Below, piece by piece: positions 41,814 to 52,464 of a DNA stretch of 64,000 nucleotides. Each line of letters opens with the position of its first letter. The first letter of the stretch is position 1. Location: NCBI GenBank assembly GCA_002713145.1, contig PAVS01000014.1:1-64000 (forward strand). The letters run 5' to 3'. Origin of the DNA: Halobacteriovoraceae bacterium (GTDB lineage Bacteria > Bdellovibrionota > Bacteriovoracia > Bacteriovoracales > Bacteriovoracaceae). The notes below the pieces were generated by a model that had not been told where the DNA came from, did not search any database, and saw nothing but the letters and a program-made list of their open reading frames with translations. The position numbers and the translations under genes are program-made.

Positions 41814-42719
41814 TTAGGCCCTAAAAAAATTAACTTGGTTTCTTCCACCTTGCTTGGATTTATAAACTGCAGAGTCTGCACGTTTGAATAAATCAGTGCC
41901 TGTGTTGACCCCTTGTCGGTAGTCGGCGACACCGATAGAAGCGGTGACAGGAAGCTTTTTGCCATCATATATAAAGTCATGAGTTTCAACGAGTTTACGT
42001 AGTCTCTCAGCTATCTCAAAAGCTTGCTTTAAATTGGTTTTAGGCAGCAGAACAACGAACTCTTCTCCACCATAACGAGCGAAAATATCACCTTTACGAA
42101 TCCCATGATCCCTTAAAAGTTGGGCTTTCTCTTTAAGCACAAAATCCCCTGCATCATGGCCATAATTATCGTTAAGATGTTTAAAATGATCGAGATCAAA
42201 AATAACTAAGGAGAGTGGATTTCCAGTTACTTTTGATTTTTTTACTTCTAAATCTAAGCGATTATTAAAATAAGTTTTATTATAACATTTTGTGAGACCA
42301 TCTGTGTTGGCTTCTTCGTGGAGTTTATCGTAGGTAAGCCTTTCTGTATCCCCTTTGGGAAGATACTTCAACGCGATCGCACCTAGCTTAACCATATCAC
42401 CTTTACTCAGTGAAACTTGTCCCTCAATTTTAGTATTGTTTACAAAGGTTCCATTACTAGAGCCAAGATCTTCAACTTTGACTTCTTCATCAAAGACATT
42501 GACTTTAAAATGTCTGCGAGAGATTCCTTGAAATTCAAGAGGGATCGTGCAGTCTGGACTTCTCCCTACCACGGTTTCTCCATCGAGAAGATCAAAGATA
42601 GTACCGTTGAGTTCACCACCCACAACTAAAAAACATGCTGGCTTTTGTGCAGCTTCTTCATCAGCTGAATTAAGAGCCGCTTTAATGTCGGTAATTACAA
42701 GTGTTGCGTCATCACTCAT
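41814..42719 (-). CDS. Diguanylate cyclase with N-terminal FHA domain
   Basis: 301 residues. Residues 30-105 are an FHA domain (VVGRSPDCTIPL, ISRRHFKV, LGSSNGTFVNN), which binds phosphothreonine. Residues 130-300 are a GGDEF domain with RYGGEEFVVLLP and an intact inhibitory I-site RKGD five residues before it. It should make c-di-GMP in response to a phosphoprotein signal, for example from one of the Ser/Thr kinases in this window (inference). It heads the run to mutL, miaA and ppsR. Confidence 0.94.
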   Translation of the reverse strand: MSDDATLVITDIKAALNSADEEAAQKPACFLVVGGELNGTIFDLLDGETVVGRSPDCTIPLEFQGISRRHFKVNVFDEEVKVEDLGSSNGTFVNNTKIEGQVSLSKGDMVKLGAIALKYLPKGDTERLTYDKLHEEANTDGLTKCYNKTYFNNRLDLEVKKSKVTGNPLSLVIFDLDHFKHLNDNYGHDAGDFVLKEKAQLLRDHGIRKGDIFARYGGEEFVVLLPKTNLKQAFEIAERLRKLVETHDFIYDGKKLPVTASIGVADYRQGVNTGTDLFKRADSAVYKSKQGGRNQVNFFRA

Positions 42720-42796
42720 AGGGGATAAACTCCAAAAATTTTTGTACTCTTATTTAAATCATCAAAACAGTTAAATTTCAATATGCTATAAGACAA

Positions 42797-44062
42797 TTAT
42801 CGGACTTTAGGACCTTTTTCTAAATACGAAAAAGCATAGATTTTACCTTTTTCTACTCCCGGTTGGTTAAAAGGATCAATTTTAAGAGCTTCCCCGACCA
42901 TGGTTGTCAAACTCTCGAAGAAAAGTATAAGCCCACCCAAGTTATGAGCAGAAATTTTGTCTAAATTTAGTTCAATAACCTGTTTTTTGTTTTCTTTGAG
43001 GGCCTTGAGAGTTCCTTTAAATTCAGCGAGCATAAGTTGATTTAAAGAGTAATCCGATAATTTTTGCGCCCGGGCCAAGGGAAGGTTGCTTGCCAGGGCA
43101 TAATCGGTTTTTGTTTTTTGAGTGCTTAGGAGAAAGATAAGTTTATCTGAAGGGCCTTCCATAAAAAGTTGCACTTGTGAGTGTTGATCAGTTGCTCCAT
43201 AGGCCGGTACAGGGGTTAAACCTATATGCTTTTGCTGAGCTTCAGACCATTTACCTAAACTTTCTGCCCATAACTGCACAAACCAGAAAGAAAGATCCCT
43301 TAAGATGGATGAGTAAGGCATAAGTACTGTTTGGTTAACTCCCTGGTGGTAGAGTTCTAACACTCGAGAAGCTGTTTGCACTAAGCTATTTTGATTAAGA
43401 TCTTCATTAAGCAAATTTGTTTTTATCGCTTCAGCTCCTTGCCAGAGCTCATCAACTGCAATTCCAAAAAAACAAGCTGGGAATAAACCCACGGGGCTTA
43501 AAACTGAAAATCGACCACCGATATTGAGTGGGATTTCTAGAAAATCATATTGATTGTCTTTAATATGTTGCATAAGTTCAGAGTCTTTATCTTCAGTACA
43601 AAAAACAAAATAAGAAGCGAACTCTTCTTCTTTTATCCCTTGCTTAAGGAGAAGATTTCGAACAATGGCATAACAGGCAAGGGTCTCTGCTGTTCCCCCA
43701 GATTTAGAAACCACATAAAAAAGTCCCTCTTGAAGAGAGATTTTATTTAACTCACGGTGAATATAATCAGCATCCACATTATCGAGCAGGGTAAAAGTTC
43801 TCTCTGTCTCATTGGTGAGAGCATTCACCAGCATCTGTGGTCCAAGGGCACTTCCCCCAATACCGATTTGAATAATATGTTTTTTGTGACGAAATTTCTC
43901 ATAGAGATCTTTGGTTTGATTGAGTAGCTCTGTTTGAGTCGTGAGCTGAAAAAAACCTATATCTTCTCGAGCAATGGTCTTTTTAAATTGATGGAATAAC
44001 TCGTGGTCTTTATAGTTTTTATTCTCAATCTCTGTCGTATGGTAATGAAAATCAATGCTCAT
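42797..44062 (-). CDS. pgi: Glucose-6-phosphate isomerase
   Basis: 421 residues, a short-form PGI. Motifs: IQIGIGGSALGPQMLVNAL, VVSKSGGTAETLA, IGGRFSVLSPVGLFPA and the His-containing HSQVQLFMEGPSDKLIF. It interconverts glucose-6-phosphate and fructose-6-phosphate. It starts 4 bp after the acyl-CoA dehydrogenase stop on the same strand, an unusual pairing that implies one transcript. Confidence 0.95.
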   Translation of the reverse strand: MSIDFHYHTTEIENKNYKDHELFHQFKKTIAREDIGFFQLTTQTELLNQTKDLYEKFRHKKHIIQIGIGGSALGPQMLVNALTNETERTFTLLDNVDADYIHRELNKISLQEGLFYVVSKSGGTAETLACYAIVRNLLLKQGIKEEEFASYFVFCTEDKDSELMQHIKDNQYDFLEIPLNIGGRFSVLSPVGLFPACFFGIAVDELWQGAEAIKTNLLNEDLNQNSLVQTASRVLELYHQGVNQTVLMPYSSILRDLSFWFVQLWAESLGKWSEAQQKHIGLTPVPAYGATDQHSQVQLFMEGPSDKLIFLLSTQKTKTDYALASNLPLARAQKLSDYSLNQLMLAEFKGTLKALKENKKQVIELNLDKISAHNLGGLILFFESLTTMVGEALKIDPFNQPGVEKGKIYAFSYLEKGPKVR

Positions 44063-44066
44063 AATT

Positions 44067-45200
44067 CTACCCTAGGTATTCTTTTTTTATTTCTCTGGCG
44101 ATGACAATTTTTTGCACCTGATTGGTGCCTTCTACAATTTGCAAAACCTTTGCGTCTCGCATATAGCGCTCCACTGGATATTCTTTGGTGTAGCCAACAC
44201 CACCGTGAATTTGAACCGCATCAGTCGTAATATACATAGCGGTGTCAGTGGCTTTCATTTTGGCCATGGAAGCTAGCTTTACATTTTTAATTCCTTGATC
44301 AAAATTCTCAGCGGCTTTATAGGTGAGAAGCCTCGAAGCTTGGAGTTCAGTATCCATGTCGGCCATCATCCATTGCAGACCTTGAAAATCAAAAATAGCT
44401 TGATTGAATTGTTGGCGCTCAAGGGAGTACTTGACCGCTTCAGCTAACGCTCTTGCGGATAAACCACAAGCGATAGCCGCAATAGTTATTCTTCCGCGAT
44501 CAAGTGCACTCATGGCAACTTTAAATCCAACTCCCTCTGATTCGAGTAAGTTTTCTTCGGGCACAAAGCAATTCTCAAATAAAACTTCTCTGGTGTGAGA
44601 GGCGCGCCAACCCATCTTGTCTTCTTTTTTTCCAAAAGAAAAACCTTCCATTCCATCTCTGACTATAAAAGCTGAAATGCCTTTTGAACCAGGACCTCCT
44701 GTTCGGGCCATAACAATGTATGTTTTTGAAAAACCAGCTGTGCTGATCCACATTTTTGAACCATTAAGAATATAGCCCCCCTCAACTTTTTTTGCTGTGG
44801 TTTTAAGTGAAGAAGCATCAGATCCAGCATGAGATTCAGATAAACAAAAAGAGCCAATTTCTCTTCCCTCGGCAAGAGCTGGGAGATATTTTTTCTTTTG
44901 CTCTTCATTTCCAAAGTTCTCTAAAATAGACTGAACCATAGTTGAGACAGAAAGTGTGACAGCATAAGCCACAGAGGACTTAGCTAATTCTTCAAGGGCC
45001 AGACAAAGGTCTTCATATTTAAGTCCAAGACCTCCATATTGCTCACTTGTAGTAATACCACAGAGCCCCAATTCTCCAAGCCCTTGGTAAATCTCAGGTT
45101 TAAATATCCCTTCTCGGTCATCATGCTCGGCGGTAGGCTCAATTTGATCCTGACAAAATTTTGCTATTGTTTTGAGTAATTCAGTTTGCATTTCATTCAT
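44067..45200 (-). CDS. Acyl-CoA dehydrogenase
   Basis: 377 residues, full ACAD architecture: FCLSESHAGSDASSLKT, KMWISTAGFSKTYIV, RGRITIAAIACGLSARAL and HGGVGYTKEYPVERYMRDAK. The catalytic glutamate is in LQIVEGTNQVQKIVIA near 364, the short/medium-chain position. It differs clearly from the other two ACADs in the window. GGAGATAAAC precedes the ATG. It is co-transcribed with pgi and divergent from fadB. Chain-length specificity cannot be assigned. Confidence 0.92.
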   Translation of the reverse strand: MNEMQTELLKTIAKFCQDQIEPTAEHDDREGIFKPEIYQGLGELGLCGITTSEQYGGLGLKYEDLCLALEELAKSSVAYAVTLSVSTMVQSILENFGNEEQKKKYLPALAEGREIGSFCLSESHAGSDASSLKTTAKKVEGGYILNGSKMWISTAGFSKTYIVMARTGGPGSKGISAFIVRDGMEGFSFGKKEDKMGWRASHTREVLFENCFVPEENLLESEGVGFKVAMSALDRGRITIAAIACGLSARALAEAVKYSLERQQFNQAIFDFQGLQWMMADMDTELQASRLLTYKAAENFDQGIKNVKLASMAKMKATDTAMYITTDAVQIHGGVGYTKEYPVERYMRDAKVLQIVEGTNQVQKIVIAREIKKEYLG

Positions 45201-45346
45201 GTTTATCTCCAGCGAAAATTTATAACATAGTTGATGGACATGGTCACACCCAAGTCCTTAATTTGCGATGTGTCGATGGTATTTAACCTTTGTTTCTGGG
45301 GGAAAAAGTCATAAAATAGGCAAGATTTAAATTTAAGGAGTTTAGC

Positions 45347-47500
45347 ATGTTGTACCAAGGAAAATCCATAGAAGTAGAGCTTATCGACAATAAAATTGTC
45401 AAACTAACCTTTGATATCAAAGACTCAGGGGCCAATGTCATTGGTGAGTTGATGATGAGTGAATTTCCTGACGCGGTAGCTGCTATTGATAATTGCCAAG
45501 AGAAAGTGGGAGTCATTTTAACTTCTAATAAAGACCATTTTATTTTCGGTGCTGATATCACTGAGTTTCTCCCTCATTTTCAAAAATCAGCTGAGGAAGT
45601 AAGTGAGTGGATAAGCCGGATGCAATCAACCCTAGATAAAATTGAAGACCTTAATGTTCCTACTGTGACTTTAATAAATGGGTTTGCTCTTGGGGGAGGA
45701 ATGGAAGTTTGCCTGACAACTGATTATAGGTTGATTGCCCCAGAAGCAAAAATTGGTCTTCCTGAAACAAAGTTGGGAATTATACCCGGTTGGGGAGGGA
45801 CAGTAAGACTTCCACGTCTTTGTGGTGCTGACCATGCTATTGAGTGGATCACTTCTGGAAAGCAGTGGAGCGCAGAAGACGCTCTCAAAATAGGAGCTGT
45901 TGATGGCATCGTCGCTAAAGACGAGCTTTTTACCGCGGGTGTTGAGTTGATCTCTCGTTGTCTTGAAGGCGGGATGAAATGGCAAAGCAGAAAAGAAGAA
46001 AAAAAATCTCCTCTTAGACTGAGTGATGTGGAAAAAGCGATGACGTTTTCTACTTCAAAAGCTTTTGTGGCCAATCTTGCAGGACCTCACTATCCAGCTC
46101 CCGTTAAGGCGATTGAGGTGATGGAAAAAGCTGCCAATATGAAGCGTGAGGAAGCTCTTAAAGTAGAGTCAGAAGCATTTGGCATTTTAGCGACCACTGA
46201 TGTGGCTGAATGTTTAGTGCAAGTTTTTCTAGGCGATCAATATTTAAAACGACTCTCGAAAAAAGCCACCAAAGGGGTGGATAAAATCAATAAAGCTGCT
46301 GTGTTGGGAGCCGGAATTATGGGAGGTGGTATTGCTTATCAATCTGCCTATAAAGGAACTCCCATCATCATGAAAGATATCAATCAAAAAGCGATAGACT
46401 TAGGTCTGTCTGAAGCTACAAAATTGCTCAGCAAAATGGTGGCCCGTAAAAAAATTGATGAAACAAAATTAGCAAACACTTTGAATATCATTGATCCAAC
46501 CTTGAGTTATGGAGATATGAAAGATGTGGATTTAGTGGTGGAAGCTGTTGTTGAAAATATAGAAGTGAAGAAAAAGGTTTTAGCTGAGTTAGAAGACCAA
46601 GTGGAAAAAGATACTATTCTGACTTCTAACACTTCGACCATCTCTATTACTGATCTGGCCAAAGATTTAAAAAGACCAGAGAATTTTTGTGGAATGCATT
46701 TTTTCAATCCTGTTCACCGTATGCCGCTGGTGGAAGTTATTCGGGGAGAAAAAACCAGTGAAGAGGCGATCAATAAAACGGTTAAGTATGCTCTCCAAAT
46801 GGGGAAGACTCCCATTGTGGTTAATGATTGCCCGGGTTTTTTAGTGAACAGAGTTTTATTTCCTTATTTTAATGGTTTTGCTCTTTTGATCAAAGATGGA
46901 GTGGATTATAAACGTATCGATAAGGTGATGGAAAAATTTGGCTGGCCTATGGGACCTGCCTATCTTCTGGATGTGGTTGGAATTGATACGGGATCTCATG
47001 CTGCGAAGATCATGGCCGATTGTTTTCCCGATCGCATGAAACTAGAGGATAAATCGATTATCAATGTGATGTATGAAAAGAAGAGACTCGGTCAGAAGAA
47101 TAACTTAGGTTTTTATAAATACGAGCTGGATCGCAAAGGTAAGCCCAAGAAGTTAGAAGATGAAGCCACTGCAGGAATTATAGATCAAGTGGTGAAAAAA
47201 CAAATTGAAATAACAGATCAAGAAATAGTGGAGCGCATGATGCTGCCGATGATTTTTGAGTGTGCAAGATGTTTAGAAGAACAAATTGTTTCTAGCCCTC
47301 AAGAAGTTGATATGGGACTTCTGCTTGGATTAGGCTTCCCTCCGTTCAGAGCAGGGGCGCTCAAATATGCTGATACTCTTGGTATTCAAAACTTAGTTGA
47401 GCTCTCGCAAAAATACTCGGATCTAGGAAATATGTATCAAGCAACAGAAGGTGTGAAAAAAATGGCTTCTGAGAATAAAAGTTTTTATCAAACAAAATAG
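45347..47500 (+). CDS. fadB: FadB: enoyl-CoA hydratase / 3-hydroxyacyl-CoA dehydrogenase
   Basis: 717 residues, the usual length of the alpha subunit. The start MLYQGKSIEVELIDNKIV resembles FadB. The hydratase half (1-310) has INGFALGGGMEVCL and LPETKLGIIPGWGGTVRLPR with both catalytic Glu. The dehydrogenase half (315-717) has AAVLGAGIMGGGIAYQSA and MHFFNPVHRMPLVEVI. It performs hydration and oxidation of long-chain acyl-CoA in complex with FadA, whose gene follows after 12 bp. AAGGAG precedes the ATG. Confidence 0.96.
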   Translation: MLYQGKSIEVELIDNKIVKLTFDIKDSGANVIGELMMSEFPDAVAAIDNCQEKVGVILTSNKDHFIFGADITEFLPHFQKSAEEVSEWISRMQSTLDKIEDLNVPTVTLINGFALGGGMEVCLTTDYRLIAPEAKIGLPETKLGIIPGWGGTVRLPRLCGADHAIEWITSGKQWSAEDALKIGAVDGIVAKDELFTAGVELISRCLEGGMKWQSRKEEKKSPLRLSDVEKAMTFSTSKAFVANLAGPHYPAPVKAIEVMEKAANMKREEALKVESEAFGILATTDVAECLVQVFLGDQYLKRLSKKATKGVDKINKAAVLGAGIMGGGIAYQSAYKGTPIIMKDINQKAIDLGLSEATKLLSKMVARKKIDETKLANTLNIIDPTLSYGDMKDVDLVVEAVVENIEVKKKVLAELEDQVEKDTILTSNTSTISITDLAKDLKRPENFCGMHFFNPVHRMPLVEVIRGEKTSEEAINKTVKYALQMGKTPIVVNDCPGFLVNRVLFPYFNGFALLIKDGVDYKRIDKVMEKFGWPMGPAYLLDVVGIDTGSHAAKIMADCFPDRMKLEDKSIINVMYEKKRLGQKNNLGFYKYELDRKGKPKKLEDEATAGIIDQVVKKQIEITDQEIVERMMLPMIFECARCLEEQIVSSPQEVDMGLLLGLGFPPFRAGALKYADTLGIQNLVELSQKYSDLGNMYQATEGVKKMASENKSFYQTK

Positions 47501-48676
<1,176 letters not shown>

Positions 48677-48677
48677 T

Positions 48678-48992
48678 GTGCAAAAAGAAAAACGAGACGT
48701 TAAACAGCATCTTTTTATTTGCGGAAATATAAAAGAGCAGGGTGAATGTTGTGGAGCTAAGAATTCTCCACAACTGGTGGCAGAGCTCAAAAAAAAACTG
48801 AAAGAAAATAAACTCTATCAAGAGATAAAGGTCTCTCGCAGTTCATGTTTGGGACCTTGTAGTCAGGGGATTTCAGCAGTTCACTTTCCAAGTAATGAAC
48901 TCTTTACTCATATTAAAGCCGACGACGTAGATGAGCTCTATGAATTATTAGTGAATAGAATGGCTCTTAACGTTGACTCAGAAGATTCTTAG
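48678..48992 (+). CDS. Thioredoxin-like [2Fe-2S] ferredoxin
   Basis: 104 residues from a GTG start one base after the fadA stop. The fold is that of the thioredoxin-like ferredoxins: Cys15 in LFICGNIKEQGECCG, further Cys at 24-25, and SSCLGPCSQG (C-x3-C) near 60-64 as the second cluster ligands. It probably binds one 2Fe-2S centre and transfers electrons in the cytosol. Its place after fadBA suggests a link to fatty-acid oxidation, perhaps electron transfer from dehydrogenases (inference). The last 26 bp overlap the convergent ACAD gene. Confidence 0.85.
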   Translation: MQKEKRDVKQHLFICGNIKEQGECCGAKNSPQLVAELKKKLKENKLYQEIKVSRSSCLGPCSQGISAVHFPSNELFTHIKADDVDELYELLVNRMALNVDSEDS

Positions 48993-50106
48993 CAATAATC
49001 ATAATCATCACTTCATTCGTTCCGGCACCAATCTCATTGAGCTTATTATCACGCATGAGTCTTTCCACTGGAAATTCTCGCGAGTAACCATAACCTCCGT
49101 GCAGTTGAATAGCATCAAGGGCAATCTTAGTGGCCATTTTTGGGAGTTGTAATTTCGCCATGGCAGCTGCTGTATTGGAAACATCCCCTTTATCCCATAA
49201 ATAACATAGGTTATAGAGAAAATGCCTCATCATTTCTGTTTCGCTCGCCATCTCCGCAACCATTTTTTGAATCATTTGAAATTCTGCGAGTGGTTTTCCA
49301 AACTGCTCTCGTTCATTGGCATATTTGATACATTGATCCACACAGGCTTGAGCAATTCCTAGCGAGATCCCCGAAATGGTTAGGCGCTCAATCTCTAGAT
49401 TTCTCATCATATGATAAGTTGAGTCCCCTTCTTCTCCCACTCTATTGAGTGCCGGAACTCTCGCATTTTCAAAAGAGAGCTCACCGGTAGGCGAGGAGCG
49501 CATACCCATTTTATGAATCTCTTTGGAAACCGAGAAGCCAGGAGTATTTTTTGTCTCCACAATAAAAGTCGTTAAATCCTTTCTTGCTTCACCGGTTCTG
49601 GTGTAGAGGTAAACAATATCAGCGTACTGAGCATTGGTGATCCACATCTTATTACCATTAATAATATAGTGATCCCCATCTTTTTTGGCCTTGCATTGCA
49701 TACCCATGGCATCAGATCCATGCCCAGGTTCACTAATGGCCATGGCACCAATATGCTCTCCCGTCACTAATTTAGGGAGGTATTTTTCTTTTTGCTCTGC
49801 ACTGGCATTGGCTTCAATATTATTAACACACAGCATAGAGTGAGCGAGATAAGAAAGGGTCGTTCCTGGACAAACTTTTCCAAATTCTTCCATGACGATG
49901 GTTGCTGCAGTCGCCCCAAGTCCAGCTCCCCCATACTCGGGATCGGCAGTGATACCGAGGATTCCCAGCTCTCCCATCTTTTTGAAGGCTTCAAGATTGA
50001 ATGTTTCCTCTGTGTCGTGTTTTTCGGCAACAGGGGCCAACTCTTTATTGGCAAAATCTAAACAAACATCTCTTAAGGCTTTTTCTTCAGGGGTGAAGTA
50101 CCACAT
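48967..50106 (-). CDS. Acyl-CoA dehydrogenase, isovaleryl-CoA type
   Basis: 379 residues. ACAD blocks are AISEPGHGSDAMGM, KMWITNAQYADIVYL and HGGYGYSREFPVERLMRDNK. The usual C-terminal catalytic Glu is absent (NEIGAGTNEVMIM instead of YEGT). A Glu is instead in the G-helix block LEIERLTISGISLGIAQACVD, as in isovaleryl-CoA dehydrogenase. It may therefore act on branched-chain acyl-CoA from leucine. AAAGGATACAGCT precedes the ATG. Confidence 0.9.
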   Translation of the reverse strand: MWYFTPEEKALRDVCLDFANKELAPVAEKHDTEETFNLEAFKKMGELGILGITADPEYGGAGLGATAATIVMEEFGKVCPGTTLSYLAHSMLCVNNIEANASAEQKEKYLPKLVTGEHIGAMAISEPGHGSDAMGMQCKAKKDGDHYIINGNKMWITNAQYADIVYLYTRTGEARKDLTTFIVETKNTPGFSVSKEIHKMGMRSSPTGELSFENARVPALNRVGEEGDSTYHMMRNLEIERLTISGISLGIAQACVDQCIKYANEREQFGKPLAEFQMIQKMVAEMASETEMMRHFLYNLCYLWDKGDVSNTAAAMAKLQLPKMATKIALDAIQLHGGYGYSREFPVERLMRDNKLNEIGAGTNEVMIMIIAKNLLSQR

Positions 50107-50257
50107 AGCTGTATCCTTTCTTTAGTAGAACGCTCAATCATAGCTTATTTGCAGTACTTATTCAAATATTGCCCATAGACTTTGAGCATAAAACTCTGGA
50201 AACACTGGACTTAATTAATTATGATAAAAGCTAAGATAAGAAACGATTAGGAAGGAA

Positions 50258-52003
50258 ATGGAACAATTAACAACTCCAAAATTAATTGAAGCGGATGTCG
50301 TGACGCCTGCCGAAAATTGGTTTCTCTATTGGAAGACTTCTCCTTCTTTATGGGAGACGAAACTAAGAGAGTATCCAGGACCCAATCCTATTTTTGTTCC
50401 CATTTATTGGGCGCTTCATTCTGAATATAGCGATCATTATGATTTTGGTCAGATCAAACCTGAAACAGACCTTTTCAAACTTATTCAAGTGGCGCAACAA
50501 GTGGGGCGAGAACTTGTTTTTTTAGTGCAGATGAGTCCGGTTCCTTTTCTTATCAATGGAGGAATACCATCTTATCTCGCTCGAACCATTTCCCTTAATA
50601 AGCAGGGCCTGGCGATATCTTGTTTGGATAATCAACAGAAAATAAACCGACTCTACACTTTTTATGACCCAAGGGTTTTTCAATCCTACCGAAAATTTGT
50701 CTGGAACCTAGGCCAGTACTTTAAAGAAAATAAAATTGAGAATAAAATTTATGGGCTTGATAGTTATCGCATTGAAGATGACTTTATTGTCAGCTATTTC
50801 ATGGATCATTCCAGTGTCTTTGAGAATGGCTTTGCTCGCTATCTGCAGCAGCTCTCTGAGTCTGAGCCCGAGAAGATAAAACAACTCGAAGAAAATGCTC
50901 TGTATAGCAAGACTCTTAAAAAGGATTACTCTGATCTCATAGGGAATCTCTATCATGATGCGGTCTCAGAAGTGTTCGGTCATAAGTGGAATGGAGTTTT
51001 AAAAACTTGTTTTATAGGGGGAGGCTCCAAAGACCTTTTTAAAAGGTCTCAAGATAACTGGGAAGTGGAAAAAAGTTATTTTCATCCTCTTATGAAGGCA
51101 GTGGTCAATGGTTATTACCCCACCACTTTGCTGTTACACCACAGTATTAAGAACAAATCTTTTGGAAAGCTTTTAAAGGATTTAGTGAGTTCGGCTTTTG
51201 TGCAAGCTTATTTGAATAATGATTATATTGAAGATGAACTGAATCTTTCTTTTCAGCCCATGGTATTTTTTGAAGTGGTTGATAATGGAGAAGATTTTTT
51301 TAACCTCTCTCAGAAAATTGAAGACTCAGGCCTTATTCAATTCTTTAAGAGTCAATTTGCATGGTCTTACAAGATATCAAGAAATAAAAAAATTGTGATT
51401 GAAGAAATGAGCCCGCAAAAAATGTACTTCTTTTTTGGAGAAAGACTTGATTTGAGCAAACTGAATAGTCTCATTAAGCTTTTTCTCAACGGTTATAAAA
51501 TTTTTATCGATATCAATGGGCTCGATGATAAATTACGAAAAAGACTCGATTCATTTTATACCGAAAATAGCATTAGTATTGAAAAAATTAATTACATCAC
51601 AAACTTAGATAAAGCGAGTCTGGGAGAAGGTCTTATCCTGACTTATGACAGTGCTAAACTTAAAGAATCATCACCTATCAAAAGAATAGGTTTTTGGGAA
51701 AAGATTATGAAATACCTGGAGGTGAAAAACCTCCAAATTGAAGCTGATGAAGATGTTGAATATTTTTGGAAAGTACGTTCTTCCAATACTTATGAGCTCA
51801 ATTATGAAGAAATTAGAAGAGTGAGTTTCTATAATCCTTCTAGTTATAAAAGAAAGGCGAGAGTGGTGTCTGCATCGAATTTTGCTTTGATCAAATCTCT
51901 GGATCAAGTCAATGCAGAAGCGAAGTCAACACCCATTGGAATCGATATAAATCTACTTCCTGGAGGATCAGTAAGTTTAGATTTTGGCTATTATGAGGCT
52001 TAA
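50258..52003 (+). CDS. Unknown protein with glycoside-hydrolase-like (TIM barrel) N-terminus
   Basis: 581 residues, no signal peptide or membrane segment. Residues 43-100 (FVPIYWALHSEYSDHYDFGQ, ETDLFKLIQVAQQVGREL, VQMSPVPFLINGGIPSYLA) follow the pattern of the first barrel strands in GH35/GH42 beta-galactosidases (W-x-x-H-E ... Y-D-F ... L ... G-G-x-P-x-W-L). A second mixed region of 350-470 and a beta-rich tail ending GIDINLLPGGSVSLDFGYYEA follow. I cannot point to the catalytic Glu pair, so enzyme activity is open. AGGAAGGAA precedes the ATG. The stop overlaps the next start by one base (TAATG), making a two-gene unit. Confidence 0.65.
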   Translation: MEQLTTPKLIEADVVTPAENWFLYWKTSPSLWETKLREYPGPNPIFVPIYWALHSEYSDHYDFGQIKPETDLFKLIQVAQQVGRELVFLVQMSPVPFLINGGIPSYLARTISLNKQGLAISCLDNQQKINRLYTFYDPRVFQSYRKFVWNLGQYFKENKIENKIYGLDSYRIEDDFIVSYFMDHSSVFENGFARYLQQLSESEPEKIKQLEENALYSKTLKKDYSDLIGNLYHDAVSEVFGHKWNGVLKTCFIGGGSKDLFKRSQDNWEVEKSYFHPLMKAVVNGYYPTTLLLHHSIKNKSFGKLLKDLVSSAFVQAYLNNDYIEDELNLSFQPMVFFEVVDNGEDFFNLSQKIEDSGLIQFFKSQFAWSYKISRNKKIVIEEMSPQKMYFFFGERLDLSKLNSLIKLFLNGYKIFIDINGLDDKLRKRLDSFYTENSISIEKINYITNLDKASLGEGLILTYDSAKLKESSPIKRIGFWEKIMKYLEVKNLQIEADEDVEYFWKVRSSNTYELNYEEIRRVSFYNPSSYKRKARVVSASNFALIKSLDQVNAEAKSTPIGIDINLLPGGSVSLDFGYYEA

Positions 52004-52374
52004 TGAGCAAAAAAAATACTCTCTATATTATCTATAATTTTAAATCCCTTGATGCTAAGGAAGCACGTGCTGCCTATAATATCATTCTCATGTACACCGA
52101 GGATGGAGAGGTCTCAGCAAAAAACTATCCCGATATTTTTAGTGAAGGAGTGCTCAGTTTTAGTACGAAAGAAGAACTGCTAGCCGTAGGTAAAAAGGCT
52201 TTGGGAAGCAAAAACTTTTCACATGTCTATTTGCTCTCAACGGATGATTTCAATGTGGGGATAGAGACTTGCCACGATTTGAGCGCATTTAAAGAGATCT
52301 TTAAGCGCTATGGACAGCTGGTTGCAGGGGATCCAGAGGATCCTGATTCGAATATATTCAGTCGATTCTTCTAA
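52003..52374 (+). CDS. Small hypothetical cytosolic protein
   Basis: 123 residues, no signal peptide. It begins MSKKNTLYIIYNFKSLDAKEARA and looks like a compact alpha/beta protein with C-terminal GDPEDPDSNIFSRFF. Not recognised. It is translationally coupled (TAATG) to the barrel-like gene before it, which suggests a joint role or partner subunit. Confidence 0.7.
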   Translation: MSKKNTLYIIYNFKSLDAKEARAAYNIILMYTEDGEVSAKNYPDIFSEGVLSFSTKEELLAVGKKALGSKNFSHVYLLSTDDFNVGIETCHDLSAFKEIFKRYGQLVAGDPEDPDSNIFSRFF

Positions 52375-52447
52375 TTTTCCACCTTTTGTCTAAAAAAATT
52401 TCATTATTTTCAAGTATTTACTAAAGTAATTTCAATCCAATAGACTC

Positions 52448-52453
52448 TATGAT
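52448..52453 (+). promoter_or_regulatory. Candidate -10 element giving a leaderless rlmN mRNA
   Basis: TATGAT (5 of 6 to consensus) lies 11 bp before the rlmN ATG at 52465. Transcription would start about 52460, leaving at most a few leader bases. No Shine-Dalgarno sequence is seen upstream of the ATG. An alternative reading (TTTCAA, 17 bp, TAAGTT at 52453) gives the same leaderless outcome. Confidence 0.4.
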
Positions 52454-52464
52454 AAGTTCGGGCC

